DNA from: Candidatus Adiutrix sp.
Lineage (GTDB): Bacteria; Desulfobacterota; Desulfarculia; Adiutricales; Adiutricaceae
DNA: 5,530 nucleotides
Assembly (NCBI GenBank): GCA_031273445.1
Contig: JAISRV010000189.1
Span: 1-5,530, forward strand
Direction: 5' to 3'
Shown here: piece after piece, positions 4,998 through 5,530 of the stretch
Position numbering within the stretch: position 1 is the stretch's first letter
Layout: each line of letters starts with the position of its first letter
The notes under the pieces: model-generated
What the model was told of the DNA's origin: nothing
The model's database searches: none
What the model saw: the letters and a program-made list of their open reading frames with translations, nothing else
Program-made: the position numbers and the translations under genes

Positions 4998-5530
4998 ATG
5001 TCTGAAGGCAAAATCACTTGTTCCGACCAGGACATTCTGAAAGAAGGCGCGGCCGTCCTCGCCCGGGAAGCCGAGGCCTTAAGCCGACTGGCCGAAAGCC
5101 TGGACGACTCCTTCTTCAGGGCCGTCGACCTCTTTCTGCACATTCGCGGCCGGGTGGCGGTCACCGGCATGGGCAAAAGCGGGCATGTGGCCAGAAAAGC
5201 GGCCGCCACCTTCTCCTCCACCGGCACTCCGGCTTATTTCATACACCCGGCCGAAGCCGGCCACGGCGATCTGGGCATGCTCTCGCCCAAAGACGCGGTT
5301 CTGGCCTATTCCAACTCGGGCGAGACCGAAGAATTGACGAGCATACTGACCTTCTGCGCCCGCCACGAAATCCCGGTCGTGGGGGTCACCAAAAACCCCG
5401 GCAGTTTTCTGTCGGCCCGGTCGGCCGTGACCCTGACCCTGCCGAACCTCCCGGAGGCCTGCCCCATCGGCTGCGCGCCCACCACCTCCACCACCATGAT
5501 GATGGCCCTGGGCGACGCCCTGGCCCTGTG
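4998..5530 (+). CDS. kdsD: Arabinose-5-phosphate isomerase, KdsD/KpsF family, N-terminal part (3' end outside window)
   Basis: The 177 visible residues form the SIS sugar-isomerase domain of an enzyme converting ribulose 5-phosphate to arabinose 5-phosphate, the first committed step to Kdo in lipopolysaccharide. The signature runs from VTGMGKSGHVARK (55-67) through TFSSTGTPAYFIHPAEAGHG (71-90) to DLGM, then YSNSGETEEL (104-113) and EACPIGCAPTTSTT (153-166), matching E. coli KdsD nearly motif for motif. Lys60, His89, Glu112 and Glu153 align with residues considered important in the E. coli enzyme (from memory, numbering offset by one); the remaining active-site His and the usual pair of C-terminal CBS domains lie beyond the edge. 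Without the 3' part, a short SIS-only form, or the paralogues GutQ and KpsF, cannot be excluded. The start is ATG 4998, 13 bases after the hydrolase stop; its ribosome binding site (around GAAGCGAG, 4987-4994) is weak, so it may depend on upstream translation. Confidence 0.93.
   Translation, partial: MSEGKITCSDQDILKEGAAVLAREAEALSRLAESLDDSFFRAVDLFLHIRGRVAVTGMGKSGHVARKAAATFSSTGTPAYFIHPAEAGHGDLGMLSPKDAVLAYSNSGETEELTSILTFCARHEIPVVGVTKNPGSFLSARSAVTLTLPNLPEACPIGCAPTTSTTMMMALGDALAL

Overview
The window reads as chromosomal DNA from a high-GC Gram-negative bacterium. All six well-supported genes and one small unrecognised gene lie on the + strand with short gaps or overlaps. Three features indicate a diderm envelope: SecF, a lipoprotein-like protein with SPOR-type repeats, and an arabinose-5-phosphate isomerase of the KdsD/KpsF family, which feeds Kdo synthesis for lipopolysaccharide. 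The gene style (Ala/Gly/Arg-rich proteins, a SPOR plus VWA-like envelope protein) would fit Desulfobacterota (the former Deltaproteobacteria), but that placement is a guess from protein style and not a demonstrated affiliation.

Layout. (1) 2-352: C-terminal part of secF, cut by the left edge. (2) 369-1886: a 505-residue exported protein with three SPOR-like units, an Ala/Gln linker and a C-terminal domain resembling von Willebrand factor A with a degenerate metal site. (3) 1887-1951: the only gap that looks like a promoter region, with a perfect TTGACA. (4) 1952-2200: a small acidic protein of 82 residues that I do not recognise. (5) 2206-3159: a GalE/WbpP-like nucleotide-sugar epimerase. (6) 3160-3254: a 95-base gap holding a possible 22-codon reading frame and a short palindrome. 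(7) 3255-4349: a PerM/AI-2E family membrane protein. (8) 4331-4984: an exported SGNH/GDSL hydrolase that overlaps gene 7. (9) 4998-5530: the N-terminal 177 residues of a KdsD/KpsF isomerase, cut by the right edge.

How the parts may work together. secF and the SPOR/VWA gene probably form the tail of an upstream transcript. The promoter-like sequence at 1892-1921 probably starts a second unit running through the small protein, the epimerase, the PerM homologue, the hydrolase and the isomerase. The second unit has an envelope-polysaccharide flavour: a sugar-nucleotide epimerase, a secreted hydrolase that could act on acyl or acetyl esters, and an enzyme of Kdo supply. No mobile element, RNA gene, CRISPR array or convincing intrinsic terminator was seen. 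The most unusual items are the SPOR/VWA protein, with its 15-bp tandem duplication inside the signal sequence, and the small acidic protein directly behind the promoter. I did not find clear evidence of a wholly new multi-gene system.
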